From Candidatus Hydrogenedentota bacterium (lineage in GTDB: Bacteria; Hydrogenedentota; Hydrogenedentia; Hydrogenedentiales; GCA-2746185), in contig DTSJ01000045.1 in assembly GCA_012965445.1 (NCBI GenBank), positions 1-5,531 of the forward strand: DNA of 5,531 nucleotides, in the 5' to 3' direction. This document shows positions 1 to 5,531 of the stretch, piece by piece. The number at the start of each line of letters is the position of its first letter. The first letter of the stretch is position 1. Below the pieces are notes generated by a model. It saw only the letters and a list, made by a program, of their open reading frames with translations. It did not search any database and was not told where the DNA came from. The translations under genes were made by a program, and so were the position numbers.

Positions 1-258
1 AACGACCCAACACACCAAAGGAATCGTAATACGAGAAATGCGAATATACCCAAACTTTGATAAAACTAGATCTGATAGTGCACAGACCAGCAACAAACCA
101 CCACCGATCCTGGAACCCGAATCCGAATTCAAAACGATTATTAATGATGTAAGAACCGCGAGTGTCCCAAGAATTATTCGTACGTAGGTCGCCATACGCT
201 GATTTGTAAGCCCAATAGCATTTTCTGGCGCGAGTATTTCAATCAGGCGACCCATCAT
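1..258 (-). CDS. N-terminal fragment of a membrane protein, possibly a sensor histidine kinase (runs off left edge)
   Basis: The frame is open for 86 codons from an ATG ATG pair at 258-253 to the window edge. An in-frame TGA at 276-274 limits the start. The protein begins MMGRLIEILAPENAIG, has a short amphipathic stretch, then hydrophobic segments at about residues 25-43 and 51-67, and a third beginning near 74. A short N-terminal 'LLAPP'-like stretch followed by several membrane helices is familiar from bacterial membrane-anchored sensor kinases with PAS domains, so a signalling role is inferred; no kinase motif lies inside the window. Only a weak GAGA ribosome site (265-268) precedes it. 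The start lies 24 nt after the stop of the heme/copper gene on the same strand, which suggests co-transcription and perhaps translation helped by the upstream gene. It could instead be another multi-pass membrane protein. I am confident it is a real gene and unsure of the function. Confidence 0.62.
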   Translation of the reverse strand, partial: MMGRLIEILAPENAIGLTNQRMATYVRIILGTLAVLTSLIIVLNSDSGSRIGGGLLLVCALSDLVLSKFGYIRISRITIPLVCWVV

Positions 259-282
259 GGATTTTCTCAAGTCTCAAACAGC

Positions 283-1830
283 CTAGTTGATTCCTGTCAT
301 AGGCAATCCCATCGCGGGCACGTTCAGCGGCCTGTCCAGATCCATACCGTAATGCAGCATTCCTTTAAGCTGTCCGTTGCTGTCTAACGTACCCTCGATC
401 ATCGACGCCGTGGCGCTTGCATCCGGCGTCGGCAGCCGGGTATTCACGGTCAACGTGTCTCCGTCCCAGAAAAAGTCGTCCAGCGATATCGTAAACATGA
501 CCGAGCCGTTTACCATATACATCCAACCCTCGCCCTCATGAGGCGCATACACACCGAAAGGAAGAAATCCACCAAAATAGTATGAATCTTCAGCCGGATG
601 CTGCTTCAGTAAATCAATAATCTTGTCCTTAGGCACAGGCGGTTGAATATAAGTTTCATTCTTCTCCACCACCTCCATAAACCCGACGAACATCTCGTTG
701 AAGGTATTGCCCCGATAAATGATCTCCTGTGTCGGATCAGGATTGTTCGGGTTACCCTCCGAATTATTCCATACCGCCGTCACGTCAACCCGGCTGCCCG
801 CCGTTACATCAATCGGCTCCGTGGGATAATAAAGCCATTGCCAATTGAAGTTATACTTTGGCACATCCAGCAGAACCTCTGTTCGTCCATCCGGATAGGT
901 AAGATCATATCGCATCGACTTGCCCCGCAAATGAAGATGGGGGCTGAACGCAAGGATCTGCATATCGCGATCAAACACATGAAACGCCACCTCCTCGTGA
1001 TGCGCTGCTCCGGGCGGAATCCGCAGCCCCATGTTCGCTGCAGTCAACGTCGTTACTTCCTTTTGAAGTTCACCTTCGCCAAAATAAAGCCCTATCCGGG
1101 TCGTATTAGATGTCGCTTCACCGTATGGATGATAATGCGAGTCGAATTGTATTTTCGCGTTCGGTGCTATAATGCGGCCCATTCCCTGCGGAAACTCGAA
1201 TGGCTGCATCCCCGCAGTCCAAACCCCCAAAATGCCCACTTTCGTTCCAAGCGTTTCAATCCCGCCTCCAGAATTGTTATACGTTGTCATCATATGATGC
1301 GCAACACGCCGATCACTAGGCAGAAACTCAATCGCCCGAATCCACCGGGTTTCGCCAATATCAATCGTCACTGTACCCGTCGGAAAAAGGTCCTCGCCCG
1401 AAGCAGGTACCTCAACTGTGGGAAGCTCAACAATATAGTCCGGCTCGCCCAAAACCCACGTCTCAGGAAAAACAGGTACTTCCGGCAAATCATCTGGATT
1501 CCCTTCACGCGCACCCTGAGCAACCCAATCCATAATCGTGTCAATCTGCTCCTGATTCAGAGAGATGTCATTTATCCACACCTGCTTGTCAGATTCCCCG
1601 CTCCACGGCGGCATGACCCTCGCACTCACAGCCTTCGCGATAGATTTCGCCCAGGGCCGCGCGGACTCGTAAGTCAGAAGCGACATCGGAGCGATTTCGC
1701 CCGGTCGATGGCACGACGCGCAATGCTCATAGAAAATGGGCGCAATATCCTTCGAATAAGTAACCCTTTGGCTCGATGCCTGGAAGGAAACAAACAACAA
1801 CGCTGCAACAACGAAAATTGTACGGCTCAT
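283..1830 (-). CDS. Exported c-type heme protein with PHM-like copper type II monooxygenase fold
   Basis: The 515-residue product has a signal peptide (about 1-20, hydrophobic VVAALLFVSF, likely cut near ASS-Q21), so it should act outside the cytoplasmic membrane. Residues 22-112 form a cytochrome-c-like domain with one heme site, CASCH at 37-41; M73 in MPPW is a likely axial ligand. Residues about 120-390 resemble the copper type II ascorbate-dependent monooxygenase fold. HH 178-179 and a histidine in SHYH (232/234) fit the CuH site; HLH 298-300 and M380 in NEMF fit the CuM site. The only cysteines are the two heme ones, so the disulfides of animal PHM are absent. About 130 residues follow M380, a beta-rich tail with no recognised motif. 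Similar fusions are known in Acidobacteria and planctomycete-type genomes, mostly uncharacterised; the substrate is unknown. The ATG start is backed by AGGAG at 1843-1839, 8 nt away. The fold call is from motif spacing, so oxygenase activity is not established. Confidence 0.82.
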   Translation of the reverse strand: MSRTIFVVAALLFVSFQASSQRVTYSKDIAPIFYEHCASCHRPGEIAPMSLLTYESARPWAKSIAKAVSARVMPPWSGESDKQVWINDISLNQEQIDTIMDWVAQGAREGNPDDLPEVPVFPETWVLGEPDYIVELPTVEVPASGEDLFPTGTVTIDIGETRWIRAIEFLPSDRRVAHHMMTTYNNSGGGIETLGTKVGILGVWTAGMQPFEFPQGMGRIIAPNAKIQFDSHYHPYGEATSNTTRIGLYFGEGELQKEVTTLTAANMGLRIPPGAAHHEEVAFHVFDRDMQILAFSPHLHLRGKSMRYDLTYPDGRTEVLLDVPKYNFNWQWLYYPTEPIDVTAGSRVDVTAVWNNSEGNPNNPDPTQEIIYRGNTFNEMFVGFMEVVEKNETYIQPPVPKDKIIDLLKQHPAEDSYYFGGFLPFGVYAPHEGEGWMYMVNGSVMFTISLDDFFWDGDTLTVNTRLPTPDASATASMIEGTLDSNGQLKGMLHYGMDLDRPLNVPAMGLPMTGIN

Positions 1831-1838
1831 TTTGACTA

Positions 1839-1843
1839 CTCCT
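1839..1843 (-). promoter_or_regulatory. Ribosome binding site of the heme/copper protein gene
   Basis: AGGAG on the minus strand, 8 nt before the ATG at 1830. It fixes the start that gives a complete signal peptide. Confidence 0.8.
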
Positions 1844-1869
1844 GTCTAAATAACTTTCTGATTCCACTT

Positions 1870-1898
1870 AGCATAGCAAAGTCGGGATGTCCAACCAA
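1870..1898 (-). promoter_or_regulatory. Candidate sigma-70-like promoter for the heme/copper gene
   Basis: On the minus strand, TTGGTT (1898-1893) and TATGCT (1875-1870) are exactly 17 nt apart, within the 105-nt gap after the membrane-protein gene. Matches to consensus are 3/6 and 4/6, so it is modest. It would place a start site near 1863 and a leader of about 33 nt containing the AGGAG site. If real, the heme/copper and sensor-like genes can be expressed apart from the two genes upstream. No hairpin with a T-tract was found in this gap, so read-through from upstream also remains possible. Confidence 0.35.
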
Positions 1899-1935
1899 TA
1901 TTGTAACGCGAGATTCCGTACATATCGTAGACTAA

Positions 1936-3429
1936 TCAGACAGAGTGGGGGGAGTTCGACCTTGGAATGAAGCGTGCGGCTACCATGCCAGTCAAACTGA
2001 ATATACAAATCGTAAAAATAATCCCGTTCGGGGTTCGCGATGTCCATTCAGCCCAAGGCCAAGGATATTGAAAAAACGCCCAGTTCAACAGAAAAAACGT
2101 CCAGCCGGTAATCAGCAGCCCAATCCCCGCGAAATGCGGATCTGATGATCGGCTGCGGTGTCTCGCGAAGAAGATCATCGTTGCCGCGAGCGAGATGGCC
2201 ATGGGAACGATGAAATACGGAAACCACAGCGGGTACTCAACAATAGCTCTACCGAAACTCAACGAGGGGTCAGCAGCATTCAGGACACCGTCAGCACCGC
2301 TTTCCCGATAGATCAGTTGACGTACCGTTTTCCCCGCGATCGGCATCAACGTAATCGGAAAAATCACCAAATAAGGCCAGAGACGCCCCCCGACCACTGC
2401 GACAAAAGGTATGATCGCCATAATCAGACCAAGATCATATAGCACATCAATCTGCCGAACCGCCCGAAACTCCACATAGAAAAGCAGCGTACAATGAATT
2501 GCCAGCAAAACAATTTCGACCAGATAGGGTATGGGCCTGTCCGGCTCCATATCCGCCAGCCGCCCAATCTTCTTCCTGTTTAACCAAAGCCCAAGTCCCA
2601 GCACCCCGCCCATGATAGCACCGAAAGTCGTCTCCATCATGTTCCACCAGTTCGTAAGCGGCCCGAGTTTCTCCCAGATGCCCACCGTAAACGTTTCGTG
2701 ATTCCAGGCGTGATAAGCCTGAATGCACTGGCCCGTCGGAAAGCCAATCGCGCCCCCCAGGAACCCCCAGAGCCCCATATTCCGCCCAAGCGTGTCCTTC
2801 GCCCACCACCCTGCATAGACAATTACCGTCCCAAGCGCCAGCAATAACCCGCCCCAGACTTCGCGACGGGGTTTTATATCTTCCGTATCATGCCACTGCC
2901 AGGCATCCGAAAAATAAAGATACGGAAGCTCTTTCCCCCCAGGATTAAACGGATAATTGAGCAACCGTGTTCCAATTAAAAACGCGCCAAGCACAGCCAG
3001 CATCAAAGCCAGAATATGACCACTACGATAGCGATATCCACTCATCCCCATCCCCAGAAACGCCCCGCAGAACCCTATCCAGATTCCGCCTTTGATCGAC
3101 AGACCCAATAGTCCCCAGCGCAGCGCATCCGCATTCCCCACGACGTTGCCATTGTGCGTAAGACCCACAGTCTGACCATAAGTCATCGATCCGCCGATTC
3201 CCATCGCGACCGTTCCCATCGCGACCCCCCGTACAAGCGTCGTCGTGTTCAGTTTTCCGCATAGGAGATAAGCTAGAACGAGAGATACCATCACCCCCGC
3301 ATTCATCGCCCCCGTCTCGTGACCATATTGACCCCGTATTCCCCAGCCCATGCCCCCGGCAAGCGCCGCAAACAATACAGGCTTCCACCAGGAAACATGA
3401 TCCGTTTCCTTTATCGCTTCAGTATTCAA
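1936..3429 (-). CDS. Uncharacterised multi-pass membrane protein (about 12-14 TM), TTG start
   Basis: The 497-residue product is almost wholly hydrophobic. Likely membrane segments lie near residues 17-31, 42-58, 66-86, 104-127, 137-155, 190-209, 217-236, 267-284, 300-319, 332-348, 350-366, 401-421, 433-452 and 468-486. A polar loop at 160-190 and another at 367-398 break the pattern. Glycine-rich motifs ending in GQ occur three times: GGMGWGIRGQ (25-34), GGSMTYGQ (79-86) and GGAIGFPTGQ (225-234), each followed within 4-7 residues by a histidine (H37, H92, H240). HET recurs at 37-39 and 244-246. I do not recognise a named family; a transporter or membrane enzyme is possible, but no substrate can be given. 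The start codon is TTG, supported by a strong GAGGAG site with its GGAG core 8 nt upstream; the next in-frame Met (27) would cut into the first helix. It lies 63 nt after the lipid kinase gene and 105 nt before the heme/copper gene, all on one strand. Confidence 0.85.
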   Translation of the reverse strand: MNTEAIKETDHVSWWKPVLFAALAGGMGWGIRGQYGHETGAMNAGVMVSLVLAYLLCGKLNTTTLVRGVAMGTVAMGIGGSMTYGQTVGLTHNGNVVGNADALRWGLLGLSIKGGIWIGFCGAFLGMGMSGYRYRSGHILALMLAVLGAFLIGTRLLNYPFNPGGKELPYLYFSDAWQWHDTEDIKPRREVWGGLLLALGTVIVYAGWWAKDTLGRNMGLWGFLGGAIGFPTGQCIQAYHAWNHETFTVGIWEKLGPLTNWWNMMETTFGAIMGGVLGLGLWLNRKKIGRLADMEPDRPIPYLVEIVLLAIHCTLLFYVEFRAVRQIDVLYDLGLIMAIIPFVAVVGGRLWPYLVIFPITLMPIAGKTVRQLIYRESGADGVLNAADPSLSFGRAIVEYPLWFPYFIVPMAISLAATMIFFARHRSRSSDPHFAGIGLLITGWTFFLLNWAFFQYPWPWAEWTSRTPNGIIFTICIFSLTGMVAARFIPRSNSPHSV

Positions 3430-3437
3430 AAGAAACT

Positions 3438-3443
3438 CTCCTC
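3438..3443 (-). promoter_or_regulatory. Ribosome binding site that decides the TTG start of the membrane protein
   Basis: GAGGAG on the minus strand, with its GGAG core ending 8 nt before TTG at 3429, the same spacing as in the genes on either side. No in-frame ATG lies close by, so this site is the main reason to accept a TTG start. Confidence 0.8.
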
Positions 3444-3492
3444 AGATCGAACGCACGGTCTACTCTAAATCCAGCGCGAAGTTCGCCAACGG

Positions 3493-4368
3493 TCACGTCG
3501 CCGGAGTAATCACACGCACTGCTTTCGGCTCTACTCCGATAGTAACAGGTAGTTGTCCCCCAGGATCGCCGTCAACCTGAAAGGGGACACGCTCGTCCGA
3601 GAGAGGCGTAATCTCCAGTGACTCGAACTGTTTATAAACGACATCCTTCCGGTGAATATGTCGTCCGTTCCACACCGTCGGAAGTAAACCAATCAAACGC
3701 AGCGCGTTGAGATTCCGCAGAATACAAATATCAAGCAGACCATCATCAATCTTCGCTTCCGGCGTAGCAGGAAACACGCCTGCCGAATAACGACAATTCC
3801 CGATAATCGCATACTGGCCTTCCTCACACAGCAACTCCCCGTCCGCAACCACACGAAACGCCGGAAACGTGTATCGGAGCGATGTCTTAATCGACGGCCC
3901 TACCCATTTCAACAGGTTCGACTTTCGTCCGCGCTGCTGACTCACCGCCTCACCAATCGCAGCATCCAGTCCCGCCCCCGCACCCAGCATGAATCTGCGG
4001 CCGTCCCGTATCCCCGCATCCATTTCACGAATGCGACCTTCGATAATCATTGCGGCCACGGCCTCCGGGTTCTTCGGAATACCCAACTCGCGTGAAACCA
4101 CGTTCGCTGTACCCGCCGGAAGAATCGCAAGCGCCGCCTCGGAATTTTTCAGGCCGTTCGCCACCTCATTGACACTGCCATCTCCCCCCACAGCGACCAC
4201 GACATCTGCCCCCGGACGCGCAGCTTCCGGTTCATTGTCCCCGGCCTGTTTCGTCAGCACAAGCTCAACCCCTCCAACTTTTCCCTCCAGCGCATTGCGC
4301 AGGGCCTCCGCCATCCGCCTGCCTTTACCGCCCCCAGCCACGGGGTTCGCGATTATGCGTACCTTCAT
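3493..4368 (-). CDS. Diacylglycerol/lipid kinase family protein (YegS/DgkB/BmrU type)
   Basis: The 291-residue product has the usual length and motif order of the DAGK catalytic family, which phosphorylates diacylglycerol or related lipids with ATP at the inner face of the membrane. Visible motifs are NPVAGGGKGR (8-17, nucleotide-binding loop), GGDGS with NE (61-68, variant of GGDGT), LPAGTAN (83-89), GAGAGLDA (129-136), IDDGLLDI (207-214) and VDGD (265-268) near the C-terminal beta domain. In DgkB-like enzymes the last motif usually reads DGE with a catalytic Glu; Asp here is also common in this broad family, so activity is not in doubt on that ground alone. No membrane segment or signal peptide is seen, as expected. 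The ATG start is supported by GGAGG at 4381-4377, 8 nt away. It is the first gene of the minus-strand run and diverges from the ParB-like gene. The exact lipid substrate cannot be told from sequence. Confidence 0.93.
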   Translation of the reverse strand: MKVRIIANPVAGGGKGRRMAEALRNALEGKVGGVELVLTKQAGDNEPEAARPGADVVVAVGGDGSVNEVANGLKNSEAALAILPAGTANVVSRELGIPKNPEAVAAMIIEGRIREMDAGIRDGRRFMLGAGAGLDAAIGEAVSQQRGRKSNLLKWVGPSIKTSLRYTFPAFRVVADGELLCEEGQYAIIGNCRYSAGVFPATPEAKIDDGLLDICILRNLNALRLIGLLPTVWNGRHIHRKDVVYKQFESLEITPLSDERVPFQVDGDPGGQLPVTIGVEPKAVRVITPAT

Positions 4369-4390
4369 TCTTTTCGCCTCCGATCACCAT

Positions 4391-4396
4391 ATTATA
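4391..4396 (-). promoter_or_regulatory. Candidate -10 element for the lipid kinase gene
   Basis: A perfect TATAAT on the minus strand lies 22 nt before the ATG at 4368, which would give a leader of roughly 16 nt carrying the GGAGG site. No good -35 box sits 16-18 nt upstream and there is no TGn extension, so it may need an activator or be chance. Confidence 0.4.
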
Positions 4397-4445
4397 CAGA
4401 AGCGATCAACAACGAACGAATCGGATCGCCATCTTGAACATTCAC

Positions 4446-4474
4446 TTGAGCCGTCGTTCCGTTGCAAGTATCAT
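4446..4474 (+). promoter_or_regulatory. Candidate sigma-70-like promoter for the ParB-like gene
   Basis: TTGAGC (4446-4451) and TATCAT (4469-4474) are separated by exactly 17 nt on the plus strand, matching consensus at 4/6 and 5/6. Transcription would start near 4481, leaving a leader of about 37 nt before the ATG at 4518. It is well placed for divergent expression from the lipid kinase gene. Confidence 0.55.
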
Positions 4475-4517
4475 AAAGTTACCCTGAACGCATGTCCTTC
4501 GAGGTTTCATTCGCGTT

Positions 4518-5012
4518 ATGTCAACCATAAAAAAGTTCATAGACTATATCTTCGGCAAACGATCTGAAGTAAATGATCTCGACTTGAAAGATGCCGTACT
4601 CGCAAAAACAGTACTCGACATTCACCGCAAACGCACACACAAAGAAATTGTCAGCGTACCCCTTTACGCCTTGCAGCAAGTACACGAGCTTAATCGTGAT
4701 AATGCACAGGAGGTTATCGCAAAACGCGCGGAAGCATTGTCCGAACACAGAGATGAAATCCTCGCGGCGGGAGGCCTCACACAAGACACCCTGAATCAGT
4801 ACTTGCCCTCAGTCTCAGCCATCAAGGTCGTCCGGGAAAACAAAAACACCTACATCGCATACGAAGGCAACGGAAGACTTGCCGCCATGCAGCGCGTATT
4901 CGAGGCCGCAGACGGCATCACTGTCGAAGTCGAACAGTACCACTTTAACAACCCCTCCAAAATCATCCGCCGACTAAATCGAGTACGCCGCCTGAACGGG
5001 CTAATCGATTGA
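4518..5012 (+). CDS. Small stand-alone ParB/sulfiredoxin-like domain protein
   Basis: The 164-residue product shows the core pattern of the ParB/Srx-like fold. A beta strand lies at about 44-50 (IVSVPLY), a helical stretch with charged residues at 60-84, then strand SAIKVV (100-105), strand TYIAY (111-115), the motif EGNGRLAAM (116-124) and strand ITVEVEQYHF (134-143). EGNGRLAA corresponds to the conserved G-x-x-R-x-x-A box, which in ParB binds CTP and in relatives binds other nucleotides. No helix-turn-helix follows; only about 20 residues remain, ending in a basic stretch (RRLNRVRRLN, 151-160). So it is not a chromosomal segregation ParB, and the ligand and role are unknown. The ATG is the only in-frame start after a TGA at 4485-4487; the ribosome site is weak (GAGG, 13 nt away). 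It diverges from the lipid kinase gene, with no proven link to it. The fold assignment is by eye. Confidence 0.72.
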   Translation: MSTIKKFIDYIFGKRSEVNDLDLKDAVLAKTVLDIHRKRTHKEIVSVPLYALQQVHELNRDNAQEVIAKRAEALSEHRDEILAAGGLTQDTLNQYLPSVSAIKVVRENKNTYIAYEGNGRLAAMQRVFEAADGITVEVEQYHFNNPSKIIRRLNRVRRLNGLID

Positions 5013-5092
5013 CCGTCGTCGGGCATCCTACAGTTAAAAAGTCCCCCGATTGTCAACGATTAGCATGATTCGACGGCACGTTCCCACCAATC

Positions 5093-5103
5093 CCACAAAG
5101 TGG
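5093..5103. repeat. Short dyad CCAC-AAA-GTGG upstream of the DUF1800 promoter
   Basis: A 4-bp perfect stem with a 3-nt loop, extendable by CAA/TTG (5088-5090/5104-5106) across a 2-nt bulge. It abuts and partly overlaps the proposed -35 box. No T-tract follows, so it is a poor terminator for the ParB-like gene; an operator is possible. Confidence 0.25.
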
Positions 5104-5132
5104 TTGCAAATTGATGGAGATTGTGCAATAAT
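5104..5132 (+). promoter_or_regulatory. Candidate promoter with extended -10 for the DUF1800 gene
   Basis: TTGCAA (5104-5109) and AATAAT (5127-5132) are 17 nt apart on the plus strand, matching consensus at 4/6 and 5/6. TGC directly before the -10 box (5124-5126) supplies an extended TGn element. Transcription would begin near 5139, giving a leader of about 78 nt before the ATG at 5217. The surrounding 204-nt intergenic region is AT-rich compared with the genes and holds no convincing terminator or coding frame. Confidence 0.5.
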
Positions 5133-5143
5133 TGGATAAGTAG

Positions 5144-5160
5144 TTCAGCAATATGTTGAA
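5144..5160. repeat. Dyad symmetry TTCAGCA-ATA-TGTTGAA in the DUF1800 leader
   Basis: Seven-base arms pair with one G-T wobble around a 3-nt centre, just downstream of the predicted transcription start. It is AT-rich and lacks a T-tract, so it reads better as a protein-binding site or a weak leader hairpin than as a terminator. Confidence 0.35.
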
Positions 5161-5216
5161 TTGCAATACCACGTAAAGATGTCAATTTTCGTCCGCACCT
5201 GTTTTTTGGATAAAAT

Positions 5217-5531
5217 ATGGCCTTACTCGATCAATACACCGGTTCATGGACAAACGCCGAAGCAAGTCATCTTCTGCGCAGGGCTGGATTCGGGGGTAGC
5301 CCGACCGATCGACAAGCTCTGGCCTCAATGACAATGGCGAATGCCGTGGCGAGCCTGGTCGACTTTCAATCAACTGATCCCTATCTGGATGGATCGAGTC
5401 AGGGCAACGGTTCCGAGCATGGAGCGCCCTTCGTCGATCTTCCCACGGTCAAACCATTGGATGAACAGGATCCCGATTACTGGGAGCAACTCGACCTGTA
5501 TCAAGTGAACACACACCGCTACTCGTCTCAG
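5217..5531 (+). CDS. DUF1800 domain protein, N-terminal fragment (runs off right edge)
   Basis: The frame is open for 105 codons to the window edge. The start MALLDQYTGSWTNAEASHLL followed by RRAGFGGSPTD is the typical N-terminus of DUF1800 proteins, whose pattern is roughly W-x-x-x-x-A-x-H-L-L-R-R-A-x-F-G. The biochemical function of this family is not established; the genes are usually followed by a DUF1501 gene whose product is exported, which predicts the next gene beyond the edge. An in-frame TAA at 5211-5213 lies one codon upstream, so ATG at 5217 is the first possible start. A short GGA (5208-5210), 6 nt away, is the only ribosome-site candidate, much weaker than those of genes 1-3 on the minus strand. 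An acidic, Asp/Pro-rich insert follows at about residues 54-90. An ATG at 5179 is out of frame. Confidence 0.85.
   Translation, partial: MALLDQYTGSWTNAEASHLLRRAGFGGSPTDRQALASMTMANAVASLVDFQSTDPYLDGSSQGNGSEHGAPFVDLPTVKPLDEQDPDYWEQLDLYQVNTHRYSSQ

Noticed and set aside
643..1935. 430-codon open frame on the plus strand
   Set aside because: It lies antisense to the heme/copper gene over most of its length. Its translation is rich in Arg, His and Asn with no domain logic, while the minus-strand frame has a signal peptide, heme motif, copper ligands and a good ribosome site.
2447..3388. Minus-strand open frames of 61-121 codons inside the membrane-protein gene
   Set aside because: Out-of-frame shadows; Gly/Arg-rich translations produced by the glycine-rich coding sequence.
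3475..3485. Palindrome GCGAA-C-TTCGC between the lipid kinase and membrane-protein genes
   Set aside because: Five-base arms around a single base cannot form a stable RNA hairpin, and there is no second copy to suggest an operator.
4492..4530. 12-codon open frame (MSFEVSFALCQP) overlapping the start of the ParB-like gene
   Set aside because: No ribosome site precedes it and short frames like this are expected by chance; a leader-peptide role cannot be supported.
3989..4567. 192-codon open frame on the plus strand
   Set aside because: Antisense to the lipid kinase and overlapping the start of the ParB-like gene; composition is Ser/Pro/Ala-rich and it has no recognisable motif.
5013..5076. 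Inverted repeat CCGTCG (5013-5018) / CGACGG (5071-5076) after the ParB-like gene
   Set aside because: Six bases separated by 52 nt with no T-tract; a weak case for a terminator and likely chance.
5179..5330. ATG at 5179 as a start upstream of the DUF1800 gene
   Set aside because: It is in a different frame from DUF1800 and gives a translation of about 50 residues without recognisable features.

Overview
This is a bacterial window with six genes: four on the minus strand, two on the plus strand. Genes 1-3 have strong Shine-Dalgarno sites (AGGAG/GGAGG, each about 8 nt from the start codon), and several promoters fit the sigma-70 pattern. The lineage cannot be fixed from the sequence. A c-heme plus PHM-like copper protein, an unfamiliar glycine-rich multi-pass membrane protein and a DUF1800 gene together suggest a heterotroph of the Planctomycetota/Verrucomicrobiota/Acidobacteriota/Poribacteria or Rhodothermota kind. 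That is inference.

Layout. Positions 1-258 (minus) hold the start of a membrane protein that runs off the left edge; its N-terminus looks like that of a membrane-anchored sensor kinase. Positions 283-1830 (minus) encode an exported 515-residue protein with one CxxCH heme-c site followed by a domain resembling copper type II ascorbate-dependent monooxygenases (PHM/DBM fold), with a full set of candidate copper ligands. Positions 1936-3429 (minus) encode a 497-residue protein with about 12-14 membrane segments, starting at TTG. Positions 3493-4368 (minus) encode a YegS/DgkB-type lipid kinase. A 149-bp divergent promoter region follows. Positions 4518-5012 (plus) encode a small protein with a ParB/sulfiredoxin-like core. 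Positions 5013-5216 are an AT-rich intergenic region with a good promoter candidate and two small dyads. Positions 5217-5531 (plus) hold the first 105 codons of a DUF1800 protein that runs off the right edge.

How the genes may work together. The four minus-strand genes are separated by 63, 105 and 24 nt and read in one direction, so some or all may be co-transcribed (lipid kinase, membrane protein, heme/copper protein, sensor-like protein). The 24-nt gap between the heme/copper gene and the sensor-like gene is the strongest link. A separate promoter candidate in the 105-nt gap could drive those two genes on their own. No mobile element, CRISPR array, tRNA or rRNA was seen. The parts most worth follow-up are the heme/copper protein, the uncharacterised multi-pass membrane protein and the stand-alone ParB-like protein. 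Nothing here proves a new system.
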